Shown piece by piece: positions 1-11,800 of a stretch of DNA of 64,000 bases. A program made the position numbers and the translations under genes. Source of the stretch: Craspedostauros australis (taxonomy: Eukaryota; Bacillariophyta; Bacillariophyceae; Mastogloiales; Achnanthaceae). The stretch lies in the NCBI GenBank assembly GCA_026770025.1, contig JAMXDE010000056.1, positions 310,001-374,000 of the forward strand. Reading direction: 5' to 3'. Within the stretch, counting starts at the first letter, position 1. Each line of letters begins with the position of its first letter. The notes below the pieces were generated by a model that made no database searches, was not told the origin of the DNA, and saw nothing but the letters and a program-made list of their open reading frames with translations.

Positions 1-863
1 GCGCGACCGCAACATCGAAGTCATTACGCACGACCAAAAAGACGACGCAACGCAAATCAGTCGTTCCGAACGGCTCTTTTGGTGGTGGCGGTTAAGTTTC
101 TTGTTGCGCCTTTTCCCTCTGCGTCGTGGGAAAGGAACAAAGACCATGGAGGGAAGAAATCCATCATCGAGAAAAGAGGCACAGGTGCGGGACGGGATCG
201 CACTCGCATGGCAGCACAAGCACAAGCCTGCACCAATCCTCCACTCCACTCCATTCCACTTGACATCGTCATACCACATTTGTATGTTATTAGTGCATAC
301 CAATATAATACAGCGCTACAGCACTACAGCACTTCATCTTCATGCTCATGGCATCAGCGTACGACCCATCTCAAAGCATCCGTCCATTCATTGCAAAGCA
401 AAGCATCCATTGCTAAGCGCAGTCTGTTCCATTCCCATTCCCATTCGCAGTTGAGGAAGACCCAAGCAACAGACCAACAGACCAACAGACCAACAATCCA
501 CGCCGGTTACCACTTCAGGCCTCTCCTCGTCGGTCATTCATCAATCCGAGCCATCAATCTGAGCCACCGACTGGTCCAATCGATTGATCCAATCCATCAA
601 TTGACTCACTCAATCAATTGAAGCAGAGTACCCACAGCACCGAAGGCACCGCTGTGACCGATTGATCGACTGATCGACTGACCAACTGGCAGGTGCTTCC
701 ACTCCATCTGCTATCACAAAAGATCCGAGCAGGGTCCGATCAATCAAGGCAAGCGTCGAGATCAGGTCAGAAACTCCAAGACCAAGCAAGACGGCACATA
801 GAGCTTCAATTGGACAGCAACAAGGCATCGCTACGGGTCAACAAAATCAAGGGCGAAGGCAAG
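1..863. other. Upstream region of the six-repeat membrane protein gene; no gene seen
   Basis: No reading frame here has recognisable protein content. The stretch is rich in short direct repeats, such as 'accaacag' near 470-495 and GATTGATC-like repeats near 580-680, and probably contains the promoter and 5' UTR of the gene starting at 864. Overlapping open frames on both strands between 57 and 621 are low-complexity and mutually overlapping, so I do not call them. Confidence 0.5.
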
Positions 864-3800
864 ATGCTGTTCCGAATGACCGCAGCCTTCGCGCTGCTGG
901 GATTGCCAGCAAATCCGGTGCTTGCGCAGACGCAGTCGCTGCTTGGAGGCCGGTATACGACCACAGCAGATGTGTCTGGAATTCTGCAGCTGGCGCAGGA
1001 CACTGTGGACATGAAGGAGACATCAGATACGGAAGAAAAGGCCACCATCTATTCCCAAGGTCGTCATGCCACCAATGGCGGCGCCAATGAGTGAGTCATG
1101 CAATTGTGCCCAAGATTTGCTTGTGGCCATCACCTAGTCTGCCTTGATCAGCATCTGTGTGTTCATGTTCACGGCATCATCCACGTCCGTATTCATGAGC
1201 AATACGAATGCTTCTGTGGATGCTTCTGTGGGTGCTTCTGTGGGTGCTTTTGTGGATGCTTCTGTGGGTGCTTTTGTGGATGCTTTTGTGGATGATCACA
1301 CACCAACATTCAACAACTCCACAACTCCATACACTCACCATGTCTTGAATTCTTTGTCACACAACACGATTGTGCAACCAACCTTTCCGTGCGACACTTG
1401 CACTATGCCAACCCCCCAACGACATGCACAATGCACACTGAACAATGCACTCCCCCACTCATGCTCCATCAAAATATCAACACAATATCAACACAATACT
1501 CGCGCTATGCGTTACCTCTGGTCTTCTCTGCAACGATGAAATCACGAACTGGCGATCTGACCGAAACTGACCGAACTGACCGAAACTGACGAAATACATA
1601 TGATCCAATATACTTCATCGGAAACTCGCTTCGCACAACCAACAAAACAACCAAATATTCTACAATACATGACACCATACTCAATACCCAATTCTGCAAT
1701 GCATCGCAGCGAGAGGCTATCGTTGGCAGATCTCAGTCTGGAGGCTGGCAAGGAAATGAGCAAAACACCATATTACAATATCTACCGCCACGGGTTCCTC
1801 GTGCTCGGCGATGTCGACGAGGGGGAACCAAATGGCAACTTCGACGGTCAGCCCGCATCCAATTACGCCGACACCATCGTCAACGATCTCTTCGACCTTG
1901 ATATTCCAAACATCGAGACGGATGCGGCCCTCGTCATGAACGTCTGGATGGCGGCCGTGCACGAACTATTCCTCACCGCAAGAGAATGCAAGGCCAACAA
2001 CCCCGACCGGGCGCTCGAGAATCTGGACCGCTCCATCGCCCTGTGGATCGGTGACGGCGAAGTGCAAGGTCAGAACGACAGGGGGCACATGCTCTACAAC
2101 CTGGCACAGAAGGTGGGCACCAGATTTGGCCAAGACGGACCAGACGGAGAAACCAAGGTCAACACCGACCTCATCAACAAGTTCCTCATCTTGCAGGCGG
2201 ACATCAGCCAAAACAACAAGTGCGCCGAACCCGCATACTACCTGACGATCCGCAAGATGGTCAAGGACATGATCTCCATCATGACGGTGCCTCTGGCGCA
2301 AAACCTCATCCATCATCTGTGGAACATCGAGAACGAAGGCAACTCGGATCTCATCGAGCTATACGCCCTCTCCCTCCTTCCGCCTGTGGCGACGTGCGAC
2401 CCTGACGTCTACAGATCGGAGCTCAGGCACACGGTCCTCAAGACCACAGCGGTCGCCGACAGGGACGACGCCATCAGCGAGCTGCAACGGGCCTTCAGCT
2501 GCCTCGGCATCACCTGCGAAGACGTCGGTGCCTACAAGGGCAGCGAAGTGCCACAGTGCACCGACCCCGTCGGCCTCAACCTGGTCGGCTACTCCTCCGA
2601 TTCCAGGGACACCGCACGCATTCGCTCCTACGTCGATCGCGACATCTCGCAGATCGGCGTCTTCATCAAGTTCGAAGACATCGGCAGCGCCATCGACTGG
2701 TACGAATTCGGATGGAACTCCAGAACCACGACCCTCCTGGACCTGGCGCAGAATGCGCTCTTCTCCAGTTCCGAAAATTCACTCTTCACGACGTTCCAAT
2801 CGTACTACAACGATCCCATGTTCGCTCATGACTTCATCATGTCCGTCCTGCAACGCACGGGCCCCAACTACGTCCTCGCATCCACCCAGCAGGTGCGCCT
2901 GCTCGTCACATCATACCTCCAGTACGTCGTTCTCTTCTTCTCAGCCACGGCCTCTCTCGAGGCAGCCGCCACCAACTGCGGCAGGGACCAACCCCTCGCG
3001 CTGGAACATCTGGATTCCGCCGTTGCCTACTACGCTGGCAGCATCGAAGGTCCCGAACAGCAGGGCAGCTCCGAGGATGCAGGCACCTTGCTCTTCAGCG
3101 TTGCCAAGGACTACTGCGCCGAATTCGATACCTGCAACCCTTCCGTCTCGCAAATCCCAATCGCCAAGGCCAACGTACAAATCATCGAGGGCTTCAAGCT
3201 GTCCGCAACCAACATCAAGGCCTCCAACTGCGATGCCTTCGAAAAGTCCATCGAGGACGTCTTCGGCCGCTACATCCCCGTCCCCCTGTACCAAGGACTT
3301 CTGCGATACGCCTCCATCAACGCCAACCTGCCACCGGGAACTTCCGAGAACGAGAGCCTCAGCGTGGGATTCGCCTTCTCCCAGGCGCTCCTTCCCATCA
3401 TCAACTACGCCAGCGAGGACTCCGCGGTCATCATCGGCCGCAACATGAACTTCGACACCACCAACCCAGTGCAGGATGGATTCGACGCTGTGGCGGATGC
3501 TCTGCGTTCTGCGATGGCAGGTCTGGAGACCAAGTGTGGCGACATCGGCGTGTACAAGGATGCGCCCTCATCCGGCGATCTCTGCGCATCCCGCGTCATG
3601 CCCACCGTGGCGCCAGTCTCACCACCCGTCATGATCCAGCCAACCTTCGCGCCTAATCCAGATCCCACCTTCGCACCCATCGGCGACGTGCACCCGACCC
3701 CGGCCACCATCGACCAACTGGCCTTTGGACGCTATACATTCAAGAGTTTGAATTTTGCCACTGCCGACGCTGCATTCGCTGATGACATCAAGGCCATGTT

Positions 3801-6800
3801 CCAAGCGGAGGATGCGTCCGCTGCCCAGGAGATCTACACCAACGGAGGCAACACTTCCTCCGAACCATTGTCGGGGGAGATCGGCGTGACGACGCTGTCG
3901 CAGCTGAGTACCATGGCAGTGGAGTACATGTCCAAAGACCCCATGTTCAACATCTTCAAGTACGCCCTGTACGATGACGTCGATCTGCCCGACCAAGACG
4001 AGACGGATTTCATCTACGCGGACGACATGGTCCAGGAGGCTCTCAGCGTCCCCGAGGATCCGAAGCTCGCAGCGGAGGCCGCTGTCATCCTCAATGTCTG
4101 GATGGTCATCACGAACCGCCTGTACGGCGCAATTCGTCTCTGCAACAACGATGCGGATGCCAGCACCCTCATCGATTCTGCCGTTGCGCTCTGGATTGGC
4201 AACGAACAGGCAGAGGGCAAGTACGATCATGGATGGATGATGTACTCCATCGCGCAATCTGCAGCGAAGTACTTTGGACTGCCAGAGGCCGAGGCCAAGG
4301 TCAACACGAAGCTCATGGATCTCTTCAACGACGCACAAGGTATTGCCGCAACATGCCAATCTAGCGACACCGCAGTCCAAGAACTACGCATCAAGAGCGA
4401 CGAGATCATCCGGCTGCTCACCATCCCGCTCGTGCAATCCCTCATGTTCCACATGGTTGAGAACAACCGCAACATGGTGGACATGTACGCTGTCGCTGTG
4501 CTGCCACAGTGCGTGGCATGCGACCCCACGGCTCATGACAACCTCATCGATGTCACGTACGATGACTACGACCGCGCCGACTCCTTCACGGACGAGATCA
4601 AGGACAGTCTTGCCTCGTTCCTGCGGTGCTTGCGCATCACCTGTGACGACCTCGAAGTCACCGACAGTGCGGGACAAGGCCTCAAAAACTTTGTCGATGA
4701 CATTTGCGTCCGGTTGGACGATAGCAAACCAACGCCCATCGCTGGCTATGCACCCACCAACAACGTGGTCGAAGAGTCCAGGATGGATCTAGATGTGATG
4801 CAAGTGCAGATCTTCATGACTACGAAGGCGTATGACGCCGCATACGACGTGTACACGTACGGTCGAAACAGCCTCATGGAAGATGGCAAATCGCTTCGCA
4901 CATTGAAGCAGCTCGCCACATCCAGCGATCGTTCTTCGGTGGCCCTCTTCGATGGCTTCAAGACTTACTATGGCAACGACAGGAACTTCGCCCACGATCA
5001 AATCAAGGCAGCGATGGCGCAGACCGGGATTTATGAAAATGCGGGCCGCAAGCAGCTTCAGCAGATTGTGGAGCGCACGTTGCAGACCAGCGTGATGTAC
5101 CTTGCGGTGTTCTGGAACCTCCAGCACGCACTCGACGCGTGCAACAACGATGATATGGAAACGGCATCGAAGGCGTGGGACAGATCCGTCGCGTACTACG
5201 TGGGCTCCATCGAAGGCCCGATGGCGGGCGGCCAAGAGGATGGCGACGGAGAGATGCTCTTTGCACTCGCGAATGAAATGTGTGACGAGTTCGACTACTG
5301 CGCAGGCAATGGAGGTTCCAAGCTGAACGAAGACATGCTCAAGCACTTCCGGGACGGACAGGACGCCATCGCCCAAAAGCACTGCGAGACCCTCGAGCGC
5401 ACCATGACGTGGGAGGTGCTCCCAACCGCCACCGTGCCACTCATCCAGGGAACGCTCTATTATGCCATCATCAATGACCAGGCAAACATCACGGGAGAGG
5501 AGGCCAGCGTTGCTGCTGGGTCCGCGATTGCATACGCCGTCGGCCCGCTGGTGAATGCCGCCAACTCGACCAGCGGAGAGACGATCAAGCGCAACTTCGA
5601 CTTCTCGCAGCCCGCCATGCAGGACGGTGCAGCGAAGGTCTTCGAAGCAATCACCTACTCGCTGAGGGGCATCGGACTGGACTGCAACGACATTGGCAAG
5701 CCAAAGAACGGAGACGGCCTCGATCCGTGCACCGTTATGATCGATGACAACCAGGACGGCGTCACCGATGCCACCGTCAAGCCAGTCGCACCCCACCAGG
5801 ACACCGAGACCAACCTCGGAGAAGGGCTGTACGTCGCCACAACCTACGTCGAGGATCGTGCGGACATCGCCTTGGACATCAAGGGCATGCAGGGTGGATT
5901 GAATCAGAAAGAAACCGAACTCGCCAAGGTGATTTACGAATCCGGACAAAACTCCAACATCTACGACGAGAATGGCCAATTCGTGGCACTCCGGAGCTTC
6001 CAGAAGATGTCCACCGAGGAGACTGCCAATATGTCATTCATGCCACTGTTCAATGTCTTCATGTACGCGCTCCAAGACAGTGACGGAAATTTCGATGGCA
6101 AAGACGCTCGTCTTTACGCTGATACGTTGGTGCAGGAAACGTTCACAGTTGCCACCCAGCCAGGCGAAGTGACGTACTTGCCGGCCGAAGCAGCAACTGT
6201 CCTCAATCTTTGGATGTTCATCGTGTATACATTGGAGAAGACGCTCTCGCTTTGCGAGCAGAAGAAGATTCGGGGGGATGATGGCATCTCCGCAATGGAT
6301 GAAGCCGTCGCGTACTGGATCGGAGATGGTCAGATCGCCGGCGATGGAGAACGCGGGCATTTGCTGTACGCCCTCACCGAGAACATGGCGGAAATCTTCG
6401 ACACCGAGGTGGCTGGTCAAGCCAGGGCGAACACCAACCTCCTCAAGCTGTTCAACTCGGCCAAGAACGAGCTCTCCCTTTCCAACGCATGCTCCAACAG
6501 CCCAGCCACGTACATCCAGCTGCGTGCGCGGGTTTACGACATCATCGGCCAGATGTCAGTGCCGCTCATCCAGGGCCTCATTGACAGTCTCAGGACAAAC
6601 GACCGTCCACGAGTCAAGGTTTACGCTCACGCGTTCGTGCCCATGGTGTCGCAGTGCGATCCAGTCATCTTCGGATACCTGAAGGACAAGCTCCTTGACA
6701 TGACGTACAACGTCGTGGATGTGGACACCATCGTTGAAAAGGTTCAGACCGTGTACCCCTGCCTGGGACTGACGTGCTCTGATATCGGAGCCCATTCCAG

Positions 6801-8211
6801 CGCGAGGAATGATCTGGCAGCTGGCAACAAGGCCGAATGCAGAGATCCCAGCGTCCGCACGAAGATGGCAGGGTACGCGCCTACCACGGATGTTCGCGAA
6901 TTCGCATCGCTCGATCTCGACATCCTCCAGCTCGATATCCTCCTTCAAATGAAGGCATACGACGCTGCGAAGGAGGTGTACATGTTCGGCAAGAACGTCC
7001 GGGAGGAGGGAGCGAACGGAGGCAGCCTCAGCCTGTCTCACTTGGCCACCACATCGGAGCGTTCCATCGTCCCCGAATTCGATGCATTCAACAGATACTT
7101 CAATTCCGGTGATTATGCAGACAAGATAATCTTGGATGCTTTCGATGGAAGCGACATGTCCGACGACGCAAGGCGATTGGTGATCCTTCGATCCTCGCAG
7201 GTCCTCGTCATGTACTTTGCCGTCGCGCAGGCAATCCTTGAGGCTGTCGATGAATGCGAAACCGTGAAGGCAGCAGTGTCCGCGAATGCCGTCGGTACTC
7301 CAGGAGTCAACGCAGCCTGGGATCGTGCTGCCGCGTTGATGATCGGCAGCCTTGAGGGCAGCGAGAACAATGGCTCCGGCAACGGATTCATGTTCTACAA
7401 CATCGCTCAAGAGCACTGCGTCGAGTTCGGCACGTGCAAGTCTCCGGACGACAACTCCAGAGTGAACGAAGAAATGGTCACCCTCCTGTTCGCAGGACGC
7501 GGCGCTGTTATCTCCAACAGCTGCGACGCGCTGCGCAAGACGGCTGGCGAGCTGAAGGCTCTGACCCTGATCCCAATGATCCAGGCCACCCTCAGCTCCG
7601 CCCTTCGTCTCGGCCGAGACTTTTCCGCGGCCAACCGGGCCGAGGGCGATATCCTCGCGAAGTCATTGGTTCCGCTGGTGCAGAACTCCAATCGCGATTC
7701 CGCCAAGGTTCTGTCCGACACCATGCTGAATCCAAGCTACGATTCCAGGAAGAAGGCTCGGATCGCCCCAGATGTCTTCAGCGCCTTGGCCAACGTCTAC
7801 GGCGACCTGGACGTCGACTGCAACCTCATCGGAGACGCCGGAGGGTACGACGCCTGCAGCGGCGCTGGTGTCAGCTCGGACGGCAAGAACCCCGGTGTGA
7901 TCGCTGGAATCGTTCTCGGCGTAGCAGCCGCGGTGCTGATCATCGTCGCTTGCGCATGCCGCTTCTGCAAACGCAAGAAGACTGAGCAGAAGAGACTGCC
8001 CGAGAACAACCCAACCTTCGTCACTGCCAACGGCGAACTGAATCACTCGATGGACCTGCTGACGAAGGCCTTCTCATCGAACTCGCATTCGCGCAACCCA
8101 GTCGACACCGAGGAGATGAAGGGATTGAACGATGCGTCACCGACAGTCGATGATGACTTCGAAGAGTCGCCGGCACTTCTGTCGAAGGGCCGTGGCACGG
8201 ACATCATCTAG
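864..8211 (+). CDS. Six-repeat type I membrane protein, two exons (864-1090, 1710-8211)
   Basis: The spliced product is about 2242 residues. Exon 1 starts at ATG 864 and encodes a signal peptide (hydrophobic FRMTAAFALLGLPANPVLA, cleavage before QTQ) and the beginning of repeat 1. The intron 1091-1709 has a GTGAGT donor and a GCAG acceptor; joining GA|C keeps the frame and restores the repeat that is otherwise headless in exon 2. Six repeats of ~350 residues start near residues 27, 367, 748, 1086, 1447 and 1795 and alternate between two types. Odd repeats have a 'WIGDGQ'-like motif; even repeats have 'YYVGSIEGP' and a CxEFxxC motif. Pro-rich linkers separate the pairs. A single membrane helix (about 2139-2159, VIAGIVLGVAAAVLIIVACA) is followed by a basic, acidic-ended cytosolic tail. 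Layout and the GSxEGP motif suggest distant kinship with algal FEA1/ISIP2a-type iron-uptake proteins; this is an inference from memory. The ectodomain function is otherwise unknown. Confidence 0.8.
1091..1709 (+). other. Intron of the six-repeat membrane protein gene
   Basis: The donor is GTGAGT directly after the codon-splitting GA at 1089-1090; the acceptor is AG at 1708-1709 after 'tgcatcgc'. At 619 bp it is large for a compact stramenopile genome. It contains stops in the exon 1 frame and a 12-bp minisatellite. The exon 2 frame can be read back to 1600, but residues before 1710 do not fit the repeat alignment, which supports the acceptor chosen. Confidence 0.75.
1207..1293. repeat. 12-bp minisatellite inside the intron
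   Basis: About seven copies of a 12-bp unit, TGCTTCTGTGGR with a TTTTGT variant. It is open in all three forward frames, which produces spurious ORFs. Confidence 0.85.
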
Positions 8212-8801
8212 AGTCGAGCAGAGTGCTTGGGGGTAGGGTGGCGAGGTGACTGGAGCCACCTATTATATGTGGCAGTCTGCTCTGCCATACTGTGCTCTGT
8301 TCTAATCGAGTGGTGTGTCTGTGGTTGGACTCAAGGGGAAGCTGAACCTACTCGAACGCTAGCACGTGACGATCTGGAGTATGCCATGCCATGCCATGCC
8401 ATACCATGCCATGCGATGGCGTGACTTGTGGAGTAGGTTCGACCATCCTCCTCCCCCCCCCCCCCCCCCCCATTCTTGCAAAGGGAGCAAGAAAAGGGCG
8501 CCGGAGATGGTTACTCGAGTCAGCGACGTCGCCAACACCAACACCGATCGCAGCAGCATTGTGGCGAGCCTTTTCGTCTCCACAACGCGGCTGTTTGGAG
8601 GTGTCTCAGCCAGCGATGGTTGATAGTAGCAAGGATACCACTGATGAAAACAGCACCCTTGCAACGTATCCGCATTGTATTATTCCTATTGTTTTAACGC
8701 TCATGCGACTGTATTACATAATAGATTACACAGGAGTCCTCAACAACGATGACGCAGCGCGCATGCATTCGTTGGTACAGAGCGCCGATCTAGAGCCCTC
8801 C
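8212..8801. other. Intergenic region with simple repeats
   Basis: This lies between the convergent 3' ends of the six-repeat gene and the acyl-AMP ligase gene. It holds a CCATG pentamer array (about 8383-8415), a 19-base C run (8453-8471) and no convincing gene. Confidence 0.6.
8453..8471. repeat. Homopolymer C tract (19 C)
   Basis: An uninterrupted run of 19 C on the plus strand between two convergent genes. Its length is likely unstable in sequencing and in vivo. Confidence 0.9.
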
Positions 8802-11800
8802 TCATTCCGCTTTTGCCGACGGTTCTTCGCATGATCCATCGCGGATTGATAGCTGCGTCGGCTCCTGCGGCTGCTTCGAGCATGACGGTCCGAAATCGCC
8901 AACCATCTTTCCTGGACCGTGCTCAATTGTGCTTGGACATGCAGTTTGGGTTGTTGGTACGCTCCGAGTCAATGTAAAGCATCTTTGATGCATGATGCCT
9001 TCGATGTAGCATTTTCCCAGCGTGATCGTTGAGAATATGCCGTAATGGCCAGAGATGCTCGATTCGTCCACCACGGCCCCATCACCAAAGGTTACTAGCG
9101 CAGCTTCGTAGATCCGGAAGCCAAAGTACAGCAATCTTCCCTGTACATCTGCACCCTGCATTCGGAGCACTGTATTCATCATTGGTGTGCCCCACAAAAG
9201 CGACACGAAGGACCAGACTTGGACCGAGTAGCACAAGGCTTGGTAGACCATGTACAATGGGACGCACCATGGTTCGGTGCGGCTGCCACTTCCCGCAAGC
9301 GTGACTAGCTCAACTGCTCGCAACAGGATGAGCCAAACGATGGTCTGGATGATGACGCACGCTACAACAACCGGCACCGCACCCAACGGCGTCTGTGGCT
9401 TGATGACATTCATCCACAGCTCGAATGCTGGAATGAAGCTGGCAGCGACCATGACCAGCATGATGACGTGCAGGATCGTGTTCAGGAGGATGATCCGTCC
9501 CAACTCCCAACCTGCGACAAGTTCATATCTTGGGTGGTGTCGATCGTGGACCAGGTTGGTGGCGAAGTACGTGGCTGGAGACACCAAGGACCTACTGACT
9601 GTCACGCCTGGGCCGCAGACCACGTTCAACCCGATGCTGCTGTCTTCAACCTTGATGGCTTTGTATTGACCATCCTGTTTGATGTCGAAGGTAGATTTGG
9701 ACACGAAGGATCGTTTGACTGAGATGAGGTCCAACTGGGATGGAAGGAAGGCATGTGCTGCGACATGCGATCGGAGATCAATGTCCATCCCGAATGCCAA
9801 GAGGATGACATTCCAAATCGAGGAGTGAAACGTCAATCCATATAGCACGGCGCCTCCGATGCTGTAGTGGAAGTCACATGCCCAACTGGCAAGTTCCGAT
9901 GGTACACTCTGACATGCAGGGCCTGGCCGTTGTTTGCCGATTATCACCCACTTGAGCATGATGCTGGAAACGATGAAGAATGTGGAAGTTAGGCCAATGG
10001 AAGTAATCCAATAGAGCAGCCTCGCGTACCTCCAGTCTGGCAACTCATCCCGGACCAGGATGTCGACCACCAGAAAGCAGGTGAAAGCGAAGTAAAGTTC
10101 CGCCAGCAACCACAGCATTTTCATTGCACCCAATATGATCCATCTGCGATTACCCGCGGTGGAATGTGTGGTGGGGAGAGTTTCGCTTGTCGTCATCTCC
10201 AGACTGTCATTGTTACTGTCAGCTTCTGCGTCTGTGGCTCCATGTGTGCGTGTGGAATGGATGAAACCCGGATTGCCGCGGATGGTAGTGTTGGGCGGTG
10301 CTTGTGCTCCTTCCACCAGCACAGACGTGTGAGAGACTTGGCAGTTGGACCCAACCTTGACTCCAGGACAAAGAATGCCCTTGATGTCTGCACTTGCTCC
10401 AACTTGGATCGTGCGGAATCTCAAGGTGGGGCCTTGGCAGCCGTCTTTGCACGGACCGAACATGCGACACCGGATACCCTCGCTCACCGTAGCATCAGGA
10501 CCGATATCCACGAGATCGAACTCACGGATGAATTCGTCGATGCTCGATGATGCATGCACATTCGCTCCCATCAAGTAATCGAAGAACACCACCAGTGGGG
10601 TGCCCATGATGAAGCGTCCAAGGAAGCTCTCCCAGATGTGCACAAGCCGATCCACAAACCACCATCGAAGAAAGTAAATGTCGGTCTGGCTGATGTACCC
10701 CTCTCTGTATCTGCCAATGACGATCCACTTTGCGAGAATGACTTCGACGGTGAATGTGATGGCCCAGAACGGGACGACCAGTGGATACCACACCCACACA
10801 TACGGAGAGAGGTCAATGAAGAAGAGCTCGTAGGCGCGATCGTCGTTGACCAGCACCTTCCCAATCTCGTAGGCGGGCACGATGGGAAGTGCGAACATGA
10901 AGAGGATGGCGAGCACACCGACGAACTGAATGGTGGCGGATGTGAGTGGTGCAAGCGGTTTCTCATCTGGAAAGGTGACAAGTCTCTTGAGTTTTGGAAG
11001 GCTGGTTGGCAGCGCCTGCCCAGTAGATGCCTCCAGGAATACTTCCAAGTCTACGACTGTCGGGAACAGCTCGAAGCAATCGGAAGGGAGGGATGTGTTG
11101 TATCGTTGAGCAAGGGACTGTCGCAGCTCAAGCTCCATCATGGATGATAGCCCAACGTCCTTCCACGTGTCTTTGGCCTTGACGTCTGATCCAATGCAGC
11201 TCTTCACAAGTTCGTAAAAGTCCATGTCTCTGATGTCGACATCTTCGATGACGGATTTCCTCAACGAGAGGCGCTTGGGTTGGCTTGCAATGTCGCCATC
11301 CTGTGTACTGAAGAAGTGTGACTTTCCAATCACGTCCAGCACCATCTTCTGGTCTCCATCATGCAAGCGCTGTCGGTTACAACGTCTCTGGATCTTGCTG
11401 CTTGTTGTTTTGGAGATGGTGCGTTCTTCCACAGCTGCGATTGTTGCTGGCGTCAATCCAATGTGCTCGATCACGGCCTTTCTGATCTCCTGACAGACTG
11501 TTGCTGCATCGTCAGCACGATTGGCCCGGATCTCAAAGACGATCTCGAGCTGTCCGTCGTTGCCCGTTTCATCGGACGAAAATGCCGCGACACATCCTGG
11601 ACGGACGGCAGATGAGGCCTCTTCAACGGCGTGCTCGATATCTTGCGGATAGTAGTTGACACCGTTGACGATGATGATGTCCTTCTTGCGGCCGCAGATG
11701 TAGAGATAGTCATCTTGGTAGAATCCGTAGTCTCCTGTCCGCAAGTACATCTTGCCAACGGCATCGGATGATGAATCGCCTTGGAGTGTAGCTTGGAAGG

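Noticed and set aside
57-621. Overlapping open frames on both strands at the left edge
   Set aside because: They overlap one another, have no recognisable motifs and are rich in repeats; more likely the promoter/5' UTR of the gene starting at 864.
1098-1589. Short plus-strand frames through the 12-bp minisatellite
   Set aside because: The repeat period keeps frames open; they lie within an intron with good splice sites and matching phase.
8359-8834. Small frames around the C19 tract and CCATG array
   Set aside because: Products are homopolymeric or repetitive and overlap on both strands.
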